Positions 16,520 through 25,277 of a stretch of 64,000 nt of DNA are shown piece after piece (positions within the stretch are counted from its first letter, which is position 1; the number at the start of each line of letters is the position of its first letter). The position numbers were made by a program, and so were the translations under genes. Source of the stretch: Treponema sp. (GTDB lineage: Bacteria; Spirochaetota; Spirochaetia; Treponematales; Treponemataceae); the NCBI GenBank assembly GCA_024402695.1, contig JAKSTG010000010.1:17886-81885 (forward strand). Reading direction: 5' to 3'. Under the pieces are notes generated by a model. It had not been told where the DNA came from, ran no database searches, and saw only the letters and a program-made list of their open reading frames with translations.

Positions 16520-18616
16520 ATGGCTTTTGATATTTCTAAAATGAGAAATATCGGTATCAGTGCCCACATTGACTCTGGTAAAACAACAACAACAGAACGT
16601 ATTCTGTTCTACTGTAACAAGATCCACCAGATTCATGAAGTTCGCGGAAAGGACGGTGTTGGTGCTGTTATGGACTCAATGGAACTGGAACGTGAACGTG
16701 GTATCACAATTCAGTCAGCAGCAACACAGGTTCAGTGGAAAGACTACACAATCAACGTTATCGACACTCCGGGCCACGTTGACTTCACTGTAGAAGTTGA
16801 ACGCTCACTCCGCGTTCTCGACGGTGCTATCATGATTCTTTGTGCCGTTGCCGGTGTTCAGTCACAGTCAATCACTGTTGACCGTCAGCTGAAACGTTAT
16901 CATGTACCTCGCATCGCATTTGTTAACAAATGTGACCGCCAGGGTGCTAACCCAATCCGCGTATGTGGACAGATTCGTGAAAAACTCGGACTTAACGCTC
17001 ACATGATGGAACTTCCAATCGGTCTTGAAGACAAACTTGAAGGTGTTGTTGACCTGGTTGGAATGAAAGCACTGTACTTCGAAGGAAACAGTGGTGAAGA
17101 AGTTATCGTAAAAGATATTCCAGCTGACATGGTTGATCAGGCAAACCAGTACCGTGAAGAACTCATGGATGCTGTTTCTATGTTTGATGATTCACTCATG
17201 GAAGACATCATGGAAAAAGGATACAACGACCTGGACGAAGCAAAAGTTATCGCAGCTATCCGTAAGGGTACACTCGCTGAACAGTTTGTAGGTGTATTCT
17301 GTGGTTCAGCTCACGCTAACAAAGGTATTCAGCCACTTCTCGACGGTGTTCTCCGTTACCTCCCAGCTCCAGATGAAGTTGAAAACGTTGCTCTTGACCT
17401 GGACAACAATGAAGCAGAAGTTAAACTGGAATGTCGTGAAGGTAAACCATGTGTTGCCCTCGGATTCAAACTTGATGACGGACAGTACGGTCAGCTTACT
17501 TACACACGTATCTACCAGGGAAAAATCAAGAAGGGTGAAGAACTCTACAATACACGTACAAAGAAAAAGTTCAAGGTTGGACGTCTTGTACGTATGAACG
17601 CTGCAGCAATGGAAGATATCAACGAAGGTGTTCCTGGAGATATCGTTGCTCTGTTCGGTGTTGACTGTGCATCTGGTGATACATTCGTTGACGGCGACAT
17701 CAACTACTCAATGGCATCTATGTACGTTCCAGAACCTGTTATTTCTTACTCTATTACTCCAAAAGACAAACAGGCTGCTATGCAGATGTCTAAAGCTCTT
17801 AACCGCTTTACAAAAGAAGACCCAACATTCCGTGTATACACAGACCCTGAATCTAATGAAACAATCATTAAGGGTATGGGTGAACTTCACCTTGACGTTT
17901 ACGTTGAACGTATGCGCCGTGAATACAAATGTGAAGTTATCACAGGTGCTCCACAGGTTGCTTACCGTGAATCAATCACAGCTCCAGCAGACTTCAACTA
18001 CACACACAAAAAACAGACTGGTGGTTCTGGTCAGTACGGTCGTGTAGCAGGTATCATGGAACCAATCACAGAAAAAGACTACGAATTCGTAGACGCAATT
18101 AAGGGTGGTGCTATTCCTAACGAATACATCCCATCTTGTGACAAAGGTTTCCAGAAAGCAATGAAAGAAGGTTCACTCATTGGTGCTCCAATCGTAGGTG
18201 TTAAAATGACAATCAATGATGGTCAGTACCACCCGGTTGACTCTAACGATAACGCATTCCAGATTGCAGCTATTGGTGCTTTCCGTGAAGCTTACGCAAA
18301 AGCAAAACCAGTTATTCTTGAACCAGTTATGAAAGTTCAGATTGCAGCTCCAAACGAATTCCAGGGTGCTATTTTCGGTCTTATCAACCAGCGCCGTGGT
18401 GTAATCGTAGATTCTGGAGATGAAAACGGAACAACAACTGTAAACTCTGAAGTTCCACTTTCAGAAATGTTCGGATTCTCTACAATCCTGCGTTCTTCTA
18501 CACAGGGTAAAGGTGAATTCACAATGGAATTCGAAAAATATGGTAAAGTTCCAAACGCAGTTGCTGATGAACTCGTAAAGAAATACCAGGAAGCAAAAAA
18601 AGCTAAAGCTAACTAA
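16520..18616 (+). CDS. fusA: Elongation factor G, mitochondrial-type (spirochaete EF-G1)
   Basis: EF-G is the GTPase that moves tRNA and mRNA through the ribosome. The 698 residues carry G1 (AHIDSGKTT), the switch region [10 protein letters not shown]3 (DTPGHVDFT) and G4 (NKCD, with C where most EF-G have M/L), then domains II-V. Signature stretches [20 protein letters not shown] and CAVAGVQSQ are those of mitochondrial EF-G1 and the spirochaete/planctomycete spdEFG1 clade, rather than of the usual bacterial EF-G. Published work on Borrelia assigns translocation to this type and recycling to a second EF-G, which is not in this window. It has a RAGGTA-type ribosome site, its own promoter and a strong terminator; codon use is strongly biased as expected for high expression. 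Confidence 0.93.
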   Translation: MAFDISKMRNIGISAHIDSGKTTTTERILFYCNKIHQIHEVRGKDGVGAVMDSMELERERGITIQSAATQVQWKDYTINVIDTPGHVDFTVEVERSLRVLDGAIMILCAVAGVQSQSITVDRQLKRYHVPRIAFVNKCDRQGANPIRVCGQIREKLGLNAHMMELPIGLEDKLEGVVDLVGMKALYFEGNSGEEVIVKDIPADMVDQANQYREELMDAVSMFDDSLMEDIMEKGYNDLDEAKVIAAIRKGTLAEQFVGVFCGSAHANKGIQPLLDGVLRYLPAPDEVENVALDLDNNEAEVKLECREGKPCVALGFKLDDGQYGQLTYTRIYQGKIKKGEELYNTRTKKKFKVGRLVRMNAAAMEDINEGVPGDIVALFGVDCASGDTFVDGDINYSMASMYVPEPVISYSITPKDKQAAMQMSKALNRFTKEDPTFRVYTDPESNETIIKGMGELHLDVYVERMRREYKCEVITGAPQVAYRESITAPADFNYTHKKQTGGSGQYGRVAGIMEPITEKDYEFVDAIKGGAIPNEYIPSCDKGFQKAMKEGSLIGAPIVGVKMTINDGQYHPVDSNDNAFQIAAIGAFREAYAKAKPVILEPVMKVQIAAPNEFQGAIFGLINQRRGVIVDSGDENGTTTVNSEVPLSEMFGFSTILRSSTQGKGEFTMEFEKYGKVPNAVADELVKKYQEAKKAKAN

Positions 18617-18639
18617 TTAGTTTGACTGCTTCTTAATCG

Positions 18640-18669
18640 AAGGCTCCCGTTCGGGAGCCTTCTTTTTTT
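18640..18669 (+). terminator. fusA terminator
   Basis: A 9-10-bp stem (AGGCTCCCG / CGGGAGCCT, TT loop) is followed by TTCTTTTTTTT. Confidence 0.95.
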
Positions 18670-18695
18670 TTACTTTTCTACAAAATCTCCAACTC

Positions 18696-18724
18696 TTGTC
18701 TTTAAATCCAACAAACCTTATAGT
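18696..18724 (+). promoter_or_regulatory. Promoter of the RecA-like ATPase gene
   Basis: TTGTCT (18696-18701), a 17-bp spacer and TATAGT (18719-18724) lie about 20 bases before the ATG; AAGGAG is the ribosome site. Confidence 0.55.
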
Positions 18725-18744
18725 TATATGATAAGGAGAAATAT

Positions 18745-19404
18745 ATGGAAAAGCAGGATTTGATTGACTTGAGCCCTGTACGCATTTTCGATGCAGCAAC
18801 AGAAGGTGGACTTAAAGCAGGAGAATTAGGACTTGTTACAGCAAAAAAGGGGCTTGGAAAGACTTCAGTTCTTGTTCAGTTTGCAATTGATTCCCTTTTA
18901 AATGACAAGCACCTGGTTCATATTTCATTCGATCAGCATTCTTCAAACGTCATTGCCTGGTACGACAGCATTCTTGCAGAAATTGCAAAGAAGAAGCATA
19001 TAAAGATTTCAGACATTGCCGGTGACATTGTTCGCGAAAGAACAATTCTTAATTTTAATCAGGAAAATTTTACACTTCCAAAAGTTGTGGCAACAATCAA
19101 AGCTCTTAACGACGGAGGAATCAACGTTTCTTCAATTGTAATTGATGGCCTTGATCTTGCAAAAACTTCAAAAGAAGATTTGTCAGTAATGGAAGCCTTT
19201 GTAAAAGATAACAATATGACAGCCTGGTTCAGTTACACCAATGAGGCTTCTGATATTGAATGTCAGCTGGATGCAGACAAGCTTGCACTCTTCGGAAAAG
19301 TAGCTCATCTTTCGGCAAACGGAAATGAACTTTTTATGACAGTTCTGAAACCTGTAGATGCAGAAATCAGATTGGATTCGAAATCAACTCTAATGACAAA
19401 ATAA
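18745..19404 (+). CDS. RecA/KaiC-like P-loop ATPase
   Basis: The 219-residue soluble protein has a Walker A-like loop (AKKGLGKTS, about 29-37; the first Gly is Ala) followed by a Walker B strand IVIDGLDLA near 135. The layout (GGLKAGELGLVTAKKG near the N-terminus, then FDQHSS) resembles the ATPase core of KaiC/RadA/GvpD-type proteins. It lacks the hexamer and DNA-binding regions of RecA proper, so the substrate is unknown. It is 18 bases before the TIGR03546 gene and probably co-transcribed with that pair. Family assignment is moderate; function is open. Confidence 0.75.
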   Translation: MEKQDLIDLSPVRIFDAATEGGLKAGELGLVTAKKGLGKTSVLVQFAIDSLLNDKHLVHISFDQHSSNVIAWYDSILAEIAKKKHIKISDIAGDIVRERTILNFNQENFTLPKVVATIKALNDGGINVSSIVIDGLDLAKTSKEDLSVMEAFVKDNNMTAWFSYTNEASDIECQLDADKLALFGKVAHLSANGNELFMTVLKPVDAEIRLDSKSTLMTK

Positions 19405-19422
19405 AATAAACTGGGGGAACCG

Positions 19423-19929
19423 ATGTTCAAGAAACTGATAAAACTTCTGAAACTTTTGAATTCCAATTCAAAGGCAAGTCAGATTGCAAACTCATTTTGT
19501 ATAGGACTTATTCTTGGTCTTATGCCAAAAAATAATCTTTTGTGGTTTATGATTCTTGTATTTTTTATGTTTGTTCGCATTCATAAAGCCTGCTACGGTC
19601 TTATGATCATTGTTGGGGCTCTTATTGCTCCATCACTGGATCCTCTTTTTGACAAAGTAGGTTATGCAGTTCTTACCTTTGGTCCTATGGAAAATGCTTA
19701 TGCATGGCTTCTGAACGTGCCGGTTATGGGCTTTACTAAATTCAATAATACAGTTGTTGCCGGTTCCCTTGTTTGCGGCCTTATTGCATATATTCCTGTA
19801 TTCTTCCTTGCTGAAGGATTCATCTATGTCTGGAGACGTTTTGTAGCTCCTCTTCTTATTAAGTCAAAAGCAATGGCAGCCTTTTACAAGGTTCCTCTTG
19901 TTAAGAAACTTGTAGAACTTGGAAAGTAG
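19423..19929 (+). CDS. TIGR03546-family membrane protein
   Basis: The 168-residue protein has several hydrophobic segments (about 27-46, 50-75, 80-100, 118-145) and a conserved-looking N-terminal IANSFCIGLILGLMPKNN stretch. I recognise it as the TIGR03546 family, whose members sit next to TIGR03545 genes in spirochaetes and some gamma-proteobacteria; the next gene is such a partner. The role of the family is not known. GGGGGAA is the ribosome site. It forms an operon with the preceding ATPase and the following gene (16-base gap). Confidence 0.75.
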   Translation: MFKKLIKLLKLLNSNSKASQIANSFCIGLILGLMPKNNLLWFMILVFFMFVRIHKACYGLMIIVGALIAPSLDPLFDKVGYAVLTFGPMENAYAWLLNVPVMGFTKFNNTVVAGSLVCGLIAYIPVFFLAEGFIYVWRRFVAPLLIKSKAMAAFYKVPLVKKLVELGK

Positions 19930-19945
19930 AGGAAGGGGGAAGAAA

Positions 19946-22237
19946 ATGGCAAAAGACAAAGAACTTGAAGTAAAAGAAAAAAGCAAAAAGCCGGCTAAAG
20001 AAAAGGCTGTAAAAGAAAAGCCGGTTAAAGAAAAGAAACCAAGGGCAAAGAAAGAACCAAAAACTGTGGAAGCTGACAGCCTTCCAAAATTGTTCAGAAA
20101 AAATTATCCTGCCAAGAAATTCGAAAAGAAGATTCTCAGAAAGATTTTTATCGATTCTGACCAGAAACTTGTAAAATCAATCTATGAATTGCAGACTGAT
20201 GAAACAGGAAAAGAGGTTTACGTTGTGGATCTTACAAAGAAACTTGAGGCAAAGAATGTTCAGCGTCTTAAGATCGTTGCAAAGCAGATCAAAAAGCAGA
20301 AGGGGGCATTCAAGTTTATTCCTCTTCTTGCAACTGTAATTTTCCTTGTTGCAGCAGGTATCTTTATTACTACCTTCAAAAATGTTCTTGTGAAGAAAGC
20401 TATTGTTTCTACTATGGAAGGAATTTTCCGTGCAGAAACAAATGTGGCAAAAGTTGATCTGCAGATTTTCGGTGCTTCTATTCAGGTAAAGGGACTTCAG
20501 CAGACAAACAAGGATAATCCAAAAACAAACCTGTTCCAGATCGAAAATCTCCAGATGGATTTTGATCTGACAGACCTCCTTCGCGGGAAATTTCATGCCG
20601 AAAAACTGGCAGTAGAAGGAGTTGCCATTGGAACAGAACGTGCCAAAGAAGGAAAACTGATTGTAAAGGCACAGAAAAAAGAAGAAAAGAAACAGGAAAG
20701 CAAGCTGGCTCAGGATACAAAAGCCTATGCCGCAAAAGCCGGGGACAAACTTAAAAGTATGTTCGCCGCATATAATCCTGAAACAATTGTAAAAGAAATT
20801 CAGAATGATCTGCAGTCACCAAAACTTGCAAAAACTGTAGCCGATGATGTTCAGACACAGGTTGCCAAGTGGCAGGCTGCTCCTGCAAAACTGGAAAAAG
20901 ATCTTAATGATTTTACTGCCAGTGTGCAGAAAGTTGTGAATACAGACTGGTCTTCTGTTTCTGATGTTGCCGCCCTTAAGGAAGCGCTTGAAACAGTAAA
21001 CAGCGCAATTACTCAGGGACAGGCTCTGTCTGATTCAATCAACTCTACAGCAAATGACATTAAGACAGATTCGGTAAAAGTTTCCGGATATTCTGCTGAT
21101 ATAAAGAATGCTATTGATGCAGACAGAAAACTGATCGATGACAAAGTTGCAGAAATAACACATCTTTTCAGCAAGGATGGAATTTCTGAAGTTATGAATG
21201 ATGCCGTTCAGTCTATGCTTTATGATATTACAGGTAAATATTATCCGTATATTTCAAAAGTCATGGATTTGGCAAAATCTTCAGCTTCTAAAGCATCTAC
21301 AAAACCAAAGAAAGAAAAGAAACAGAAGGTTAATAGAGAAAGACTTAAGGGCCGTACAATTTACTACGGTACAGACAAAACACCAAAGCTTCTTATTGAT
21401 CAGGTCGTTGCCTCTGGTTATGAAAAGGGGACAGACAAGCTTCTCTTTGAAGGTAATGCAAAGAACATTACTTCTGACCAGAATCTCATTAATAAAAACA
21501 CAACCCTGGATGCAAAGTTCAACGTATTTGGAAAAGCAAACTCTGCAAGTGTTGTAATGGATACCCGCGAAAAGGCAACTGCACCATTCCTTTCTGCAAA
21601 TTATAACGGATCTGGATACCCGGTATCTGCCAATGCAGAAGTATTCAATATCAAATCAAGTTCTGACATTACAGCAATGCTTAATGCCGACAGAGACGGA
21701 AGTTTCGAAATTGGCGGAATCCTTGATATGCAGGTAAGCGAAATGACAGGTATGGATTTTGAACCTGCTGCTCTGAACAAAATCTACAAAAACAGTCTTG
21801 CAGGAATCAAGAATCTTACACTTGGCTTCGGAATCGGTATGGATGGGGACGGTGATCTGGTTGTAGAAATCAAGAACATGGACAAGCTTACACGCCAGTT
21901 GGTTGATCCTGTTGTTGCCGCTCTTTCTTCTGAACTTGCAGGTTATGCAAATACCGCAAAGGAAAGCGCAATAAAGACTCTGTCTGAGAAAACCGGAATT
22001 GCCAGTGAAAAGATTGCACAGTTCACTGATATCTCTACTGCGGTAGGTGCTTCACAGAACAAGATGAAGGAACTTCAGAATCAGATCGAAGCCAAGAAAA
22101 AGGAACTTACTGATCAGATTACTGCAAAAACAAAAGGTGCCGCAGAAGATGCTGCAAAAGAAGCTCTGAAGAAAACCGGAGTTGATACAGACAAGGTGAA
22201 GGATTCCCTTGGAGGACTTAAAAAGCTGAAGTTCTAG
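19946..22237 (+). CDS. TIGR03545-family large membrane-anchored protein
   Basis: The start is placed at the ATG at 19946, which follows GGAAGGGGG; an in-frame ATG at 19919 lies inside the preceding gene. The 763 residues comprise a Lys/Glu-rich basic N-terminus (about 1-60), one membrane helix (LATVIFLVAAGIFITTF, about 129-145), and a long extracytoplasmic part with an AsmA-like opening (ETNVAKVDLQIFGASIQVKG), a coiled-coil region and a beta-rich C-terminal half. This is the TIGR03545 family. The AsmA-like pattern suggests a role in lipid transfer or envelope maintenance, but that is inference. It pairs with the TIGR03546 gene directly upstream. Confidence 0.78.
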   Translation: MAKDKELEVKEKSKKPAKEKAVKEKPVKEKKPRAKKEPKTVEADSLPKLFRKNYPAKKFEKKILRKIFIDSDQKLVKSIYELQTDETGKEVYVVDLTKKLEAKNVQRLKIVAKQIKKQKGAFKFIPLLATVIFLVAAGIFITTFKNVLVKKAIVSTMEGIFRAETNVAKVDLQIFGASIQVKGLQQTNKDNPKTNLFQIENLQMDFDLTDLLRGKFHAEKLAVEGVAIGTERAKEGKLIVKAQKKEEKKQESKLAQDTKAYAAKAGDKLKSMFAAYNPETIVKEIQNDLQSPKLAKTVADDVQTQVAKWQAAPAKLEKDLNDFTASVQKVVNTDWSSVSDVAALKEALETVNSAITQGQALSDSINSTANDIKTDSVKVSGYSADIKNAIDADRKLIDDKVAEITHLFSKDGISEVMNDAVQSMLYDITGKYYPYISKVMDLAKSSASKASTKPKKEKKQKVNRERLKGRTIYYGTDKTPKLLIDQVVASGYEKGTDKLLFEGNAKNITSDQNLINKNTTLDAKFNVFGKANSASVVMDTREKATAPFLSANYNGSGYPVSANAEVFNIKSSSDITAMLNADRDGSFEIGGILDMQVSEMTGMDFEPAALNKIYKNSLAGIKNLTLGFGIGMDGDGDLVVEIKNMDKLTRQLVDPVVAALSSELAGYANTAKESAIKTLSEKTGIASEKIAQFTDISTAVGASQNKMKELQNQIEAKKKELTDQITAKTKGAAEDAAKEALKKTGVDTDKVKDSLGGLKKLKF

Positions 22238-22341
22238 AAAAGTCTAAGGAGTTTTACTTAAGTAGAATTCACTTTTGAATTTCAGTAAAATAAAAGTAAG
22301 TAAATAAGGCGTTTTTACGCTCTAAATATAAGGAGTTACAA

Positions 22342-23610
22342 ATGATCAAAACAGTAAAAGATGTTGATCTTAAAGGCAAACGCATCATCATGCGTGTTGA
22401 CTTCAACGTACCAATGAAGGAAGGTGTAGTACAGGATGATACTCGTATCATGGCTGCTCTCCCAACAATCAAATACATTCTGGAACAGAGCCCACGTTCT
22501 CTCGTTCTTATGAGCCACCTTGGTGATCCTAAAAAGGACGCTAAAAAAGCAGCTGAAAAAGCAGCAAAAGCAGGAAAAGAATGGACAGCTGAAGATGAAG
22601 CAAAATTCATCGAAGGCAAAAACCGCATGGCTCCTGTTGTTAAATACTTCGCAGAAAAACTTGGAAAAGAAGTTACATTCCTTCCAGATGCACTTGGACA
22701 GGCTGACGCTATTGCAAAACTCCCAGAAGGCGGAGTAGCAATGCTGGAAAATACACGTTTCCACAAAGAAGAAACATCTAAAGATGCTGCAGAACGCGAC
22801 GTAATGGCAAAAGAACTTGCTTCATACGGAGACATCTTCGTAAACGACGCTTTCGGTACAGCTCACCGCGATCAGGCTTCTACAGCTTCTATCGCTAAAT
22901 TCATGGGATGTGAATCAGTTGGTGGATTCCTCATGGAAAAAGAAGTTAAATACATCCAGCCAATGGTAACAAACCCAGAAAAACCAATGACAGCTATCAT
23001 CGGTGGTGCAAAAGTATCATCAAAAATCGCTGTTCTTGAAAGCCTTATGAAGAACGCTTCAACACTCATCGTTGGTGGTGGTATGGCTTATACATTCCTT
23101 AAAGCACAGGGACACGAAGTTGGTCGTTCACTTGTTGAAGATGACTTCCTTGATACAGCTAAAGACCTTTTGGCTAAAGCTGCTGAAAAGAACGTAAAAA
23201 TCCTTCTTCCAGTTGACCACGTAGGTGCTGCAGAATTCGCAGACAAAGATCCAGTTGCAGTAGATGCAGTTGATCTTCCAGCTGACCTTATGGGTCTTGA
23301 TGTTGGTCCAAAAACAGTTGCTCTTTACAAAGATGCAATCCTGGCTTCTAAATCAATCGTATGGAACGGACCTGTTGGAGTATTCGAATTCGAAAACTTC
23401 GCTAAAGGAACAGAAGCTGTTGCTCGCCTCGTAGCTGAAGCTACAGGTAAAGGTGCTATGACTGTAGTTGGTGGTGGTGACTCAGTTGCTGCTGTAAACA
23501 AATTCCAGCTTGCAGACAAAATGAGCCACGTATCAACAGGTGGTGGTGCTTCCCTCGAATTCCTCGAAGGAAAAACACTCCCAGGAATCGCCATTTTAGC
23601 TACTAAATAA
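22342..23610 (+). CDS. pgk: Phosphoglycerate kinase
   Basis: Pgk makes ATP and 3-phosphoglycerate from 1,3-bisphosphoglycerate in glycolysis. The 422 residues carry the substrate motif MRVDFNVP, LMSHLGDPKK (most family members have R where this has D), FVNDAFGTAHR, the nucleotide-binding VWNGPVGVFE and GGGDSVAA. A Lys/Ala-rich insertion of about 30 residues after LGDPKK makes it longer than the usual 390-400. AAGGAG precedes the ATG. Strong codon bias points to high expression, and a large terminator follows. Confidence 0.96.
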   Translation: MIKTVKDVDLKGKRIIMRVDFNVPMKEGVVQDDTRIMAALPTIKYILEQSPRSLVLMSHLGDPKKDAKKAAEKAAKAGKEWTAEDEAKFIEGKNRMAPVVKYFAEKLGKEVTFLPDALGQADAIAKLPEGGVAMLENTRFHKEETSKDAAERDVMAKELASYGDIFVNDAFGTAHRDQASTASIAKFMGCESVGGFLMEKEVKYIQPMVTNPEKPMTAIIGGAKVSSKIAVLESLMKNASTLIVGGGMAYTFLKAQGHEVGRSLVEDDFLDTAKDLLAKAAEKNVKILLPVDHVGAAEFADKDPVAVDAVDLPADLMGLDVGPKTVALYKDAILASKSIVWNGPVGVFEFENFAKGTEAVARLVAEATGKGAMTVVGGGDSVAAVNKFQLADKMSHVSTGGGASLEFLEGKTLPGIAILATK

Positions 23611-23625
23611 ACAGTTTACTGACTG

Positions 23626-23712
23626 AAAAAGGGGCTGTCCAATAAGTTCTGTCATGCTGAATTTGATTTGGAATGACATTTTGAACTTAATTTAAGGACA
23701 GCCCCTTTTTTT
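23626..23712 (+). terminator. pgk terminator with nested palindrome in the loop
   Basis: The outer arms (AAAAAGGGGCTGTCC, 23626-23640, and its complement, 23696-23710) end in a T run. The 55-base loop itself contains nested arms AAGTTC/GAACTT and TGTCAT/ATGACA around CTGAATTTGATTTGGA. The loop resembles a decayed copy of the GTCATgCTGAActTG type of dispersed bacterial repeat, so the terminator may have been formed or enlarged by a repeat insertion. Confidence 0.85.
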
Positions 23713-23736
23713 TACTGAATTACTTCTTTATATTCA

Positions 23737-23765
23737 TTTACCACTTTGTTAAAATCAGATACAAT
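23737..23765 (+). promoter_or_regulatory. Promoter of MFS transporter gene
   Basis: TTTACC (23737-23742) and TACAAT (23760-23765) are separated by 17 bases and lie just upstream of the 9-bp tandem repeats. Confidence 0.45.
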
Positions 23766-23770
23766 AGATA

Positions 23771-23797
23771 AATAAGTAAAATAAGTAAAATAAGTAA
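23771..23797 (+). repeat. Three tandem copies of AATAAGTAA
   Basis: Three perfect 9-bp copies run from 23771 to 23797, followed by a degenerate A/T stretch up to the ribosome site (AAGGTGG). They lie in the predicted 5' leader of the MFS gene, where a change in copy number could alter expression. Confidence 0.85.
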
Positions 23798-23825
23798 AAA
23801 AAATAAAATAAGGTGGTTATATCAA

Positions 23826-25172
23826 ATGGAAAACACAACAAAAGGCGGATGGCGCGCCAACAAATGGGTTAGAGCCGCTATTCCTGGTCTTCTGCTTCAC
23901 TGCAGTATTGGTACAGTTTACTGCTGGTCTTATGTTTCTACAGGAATTGCAAGTCAGATTGGTTTCGAAGTTTCTACTGTAAACTGGGCTTTCAGTCTTG
24001 CTATTCTCTTCCTCGGATTGTCAGCAGCTTTCCTTGGTAACGTAGTTGAAAAAGATATTCACAAGTCTTCACTTATTGCTACGATTTGTTTTGCAGCAGG
24101 TATGATTGGTACAGGTCTTTTTGTAAAACTTGGTACTAACGCTTACAATGGTGGAGCTGGTACACCAAGTGTTCTGGCTCTTATCGGTATTTTCGTTTCT
24201 TACGGTTTCATCATGGGTGTTGGACTTGGTACAGGTTACCTTTCACCAGTTAAGACACTTATGCTGTGGTTCCAGGATCGCAAAGGTCTGGCAACTGGTC
24301 TTGCTGTAGCAGGATTCGGTGCTGCTAAAGCTATCGGTGCTCCAATCATGGAAGAAATGCAGAAACACATGGCTATCGACAAGATGTTCTATATCCTTGG
24401 TGCTGTTTACTTCGTAATGATGTTTGTTGGACACCTTCTTCTTGCAAAACCTGCTGACTGGCATGAACCTTCAGGAAATGAAAAGAAACCAACAATCATG
24501 GAAGTTCTTAAAACAAAACCTATGGGCAACTACGTTGGAATCTGGCTTATGTTCTTCCTGAACATTACTTGTGGTCTTGCTATCATTTCTTATGAAAAAC
24601 AGCTTTTCATCACAACTGGATTTGTAGCTCTGGCAGGTACTCTTGGTGCTATTTCTGCTGTATTCAATGCAGGTGGTCGTCTTGGATTCTCTGCATGGGC
24701 TGATACAATGAAAGACAGAAACACAATCTACAAGATGATTTTCATTCTTTCTATCGTATTCACAGCACTGGTACTGGTAACAAACGGTATCGTTAATGCT
24801 AAAGATAATGCTTTCATTGCAATCATCGTTATCTGTCTGATCATGGTTGTAAACGCAGGATACGGCGGAGGATTCTCTAACGTTCCAACACTTCTTTCAG
24901 ACCACTACGGAATGGGATCAATTTCTGCTATCCACGGAATTACACTTTCAGCATGGGGATTCGCTGGTATTGCAGGTCCACAGCTGGCAGCTTTCATCAT
25001 CAAACATTTTGGTGGTGATGTACAGAAAATCGAATACCATGGAAAAATGATGTCTATCAACCCTGTTGGTATGCAGAGAATTCTGGTAGCTACACTGGTT
25101 CTTTACGTTGTAGCTCTTCTGCTTTCACTCTTCCTGGTTCGCAAATCTGGAAAAGCTGCAGAAAACAAATAA
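23826..25172 (+). CDS. MFS transporter, oxalate/formate antiporter (OFA) family
   Basis: The 448-residue protein has about 12 membrane helices and the OFA-type features: CSIGTVYCWSYV near the N-terminus, an LSPVKTLMLWFQDRKGLATG loop between helices 4 and 5, and GYGGGFSNVPTLLSDHYG in the second half. OFA members exchange small carboxylates such as oxalate/formate or take up monocarboxylates; the substrate here is unknown. AAGGTGG lies 12 bases before the ATG. Codon use is biased like the glycolytic genes, which suggests high expression. It has its own promoter and terminator. Confidence 0.88.
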   Translation: MENTTKGGWRANKWVRAAIPGLLLHCSIGTVYCWSYVSTGIASQIGFEVSTVNWAFSLAILFLGLSAAFLGNVVEKDIHKSSLIATICFAAGMIGTGLFVKLGTNAYNGGAGTPSVLALIGIFVSYGFIMGVGLGTGYLSPVKTLMLWFQDRKGLATGLAVAGFGAAKAIGAPIMEEMQKHMAIDKMFYILGAVYFVMMFVGHLLLAKPADWHEPSGNEKKPTIMEVLKTKPMGNYVGIWLMFFLNITCGLAIISYEKQLFITTGFVALAGTLGAISAVFNAGGRLGFSAWADTMKDRNTIYKMIFILSIVFTALVLVTNGIVNAKDNAFIAIIVICLIMVVNAGYGGGFSNVPTLLSDHYGMGSISAIHGITLSAWGFAGIAGPQLAAFIIKHFGGDVQKIEYHGKMMSINPVGMQRILVATLVLYVVALLLSLFLVRKSGKAAENK

Positions 25173-25202
25173 CTGATATTCAGTTTTCTTTTTGAATAAA
25201 AG

Positions 25203-25252
25203 AAGCGTTCCCTGGCGATAAATATTGCCTGTAGGGAACGCTTTTTTTTTAC
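25203..25252 (+). terminator. MFS gene terminator
   Basis: An 11-bp stem (AAGCGTTCCCT / AGGGAACGCTT) is extended by an inner GGCGATA/TATTGCC stem and followed by nine or more T. Confidence 0.95.
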
Positions 25253-25264
25253 TCTTTTTTCTGT

Positions 25265-25277
25265 TAAAATTACTCCA
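25265..25277 (+). promoter_or_regulatory. -10 box of leaderless channel-like gene
   Basis: TAAAAT (25265-25270) lies 6 bases before the ATG at 25277; no ribosome site is present. Confidence 0.6.

Noticed and set aside
22269..22835. Long antisense frames over pgk (Ser/Ala- and Phe/Cys-rich)
   Set aside because: They lie within a well-conserved enzyme gene, have no family match and no start signals.
23771..23797. CRISPR repeat or iteron origin
   Set aside because: The copies are adjacent without spacers, only 9 bp long, and no replication or Cas gene is nearby.
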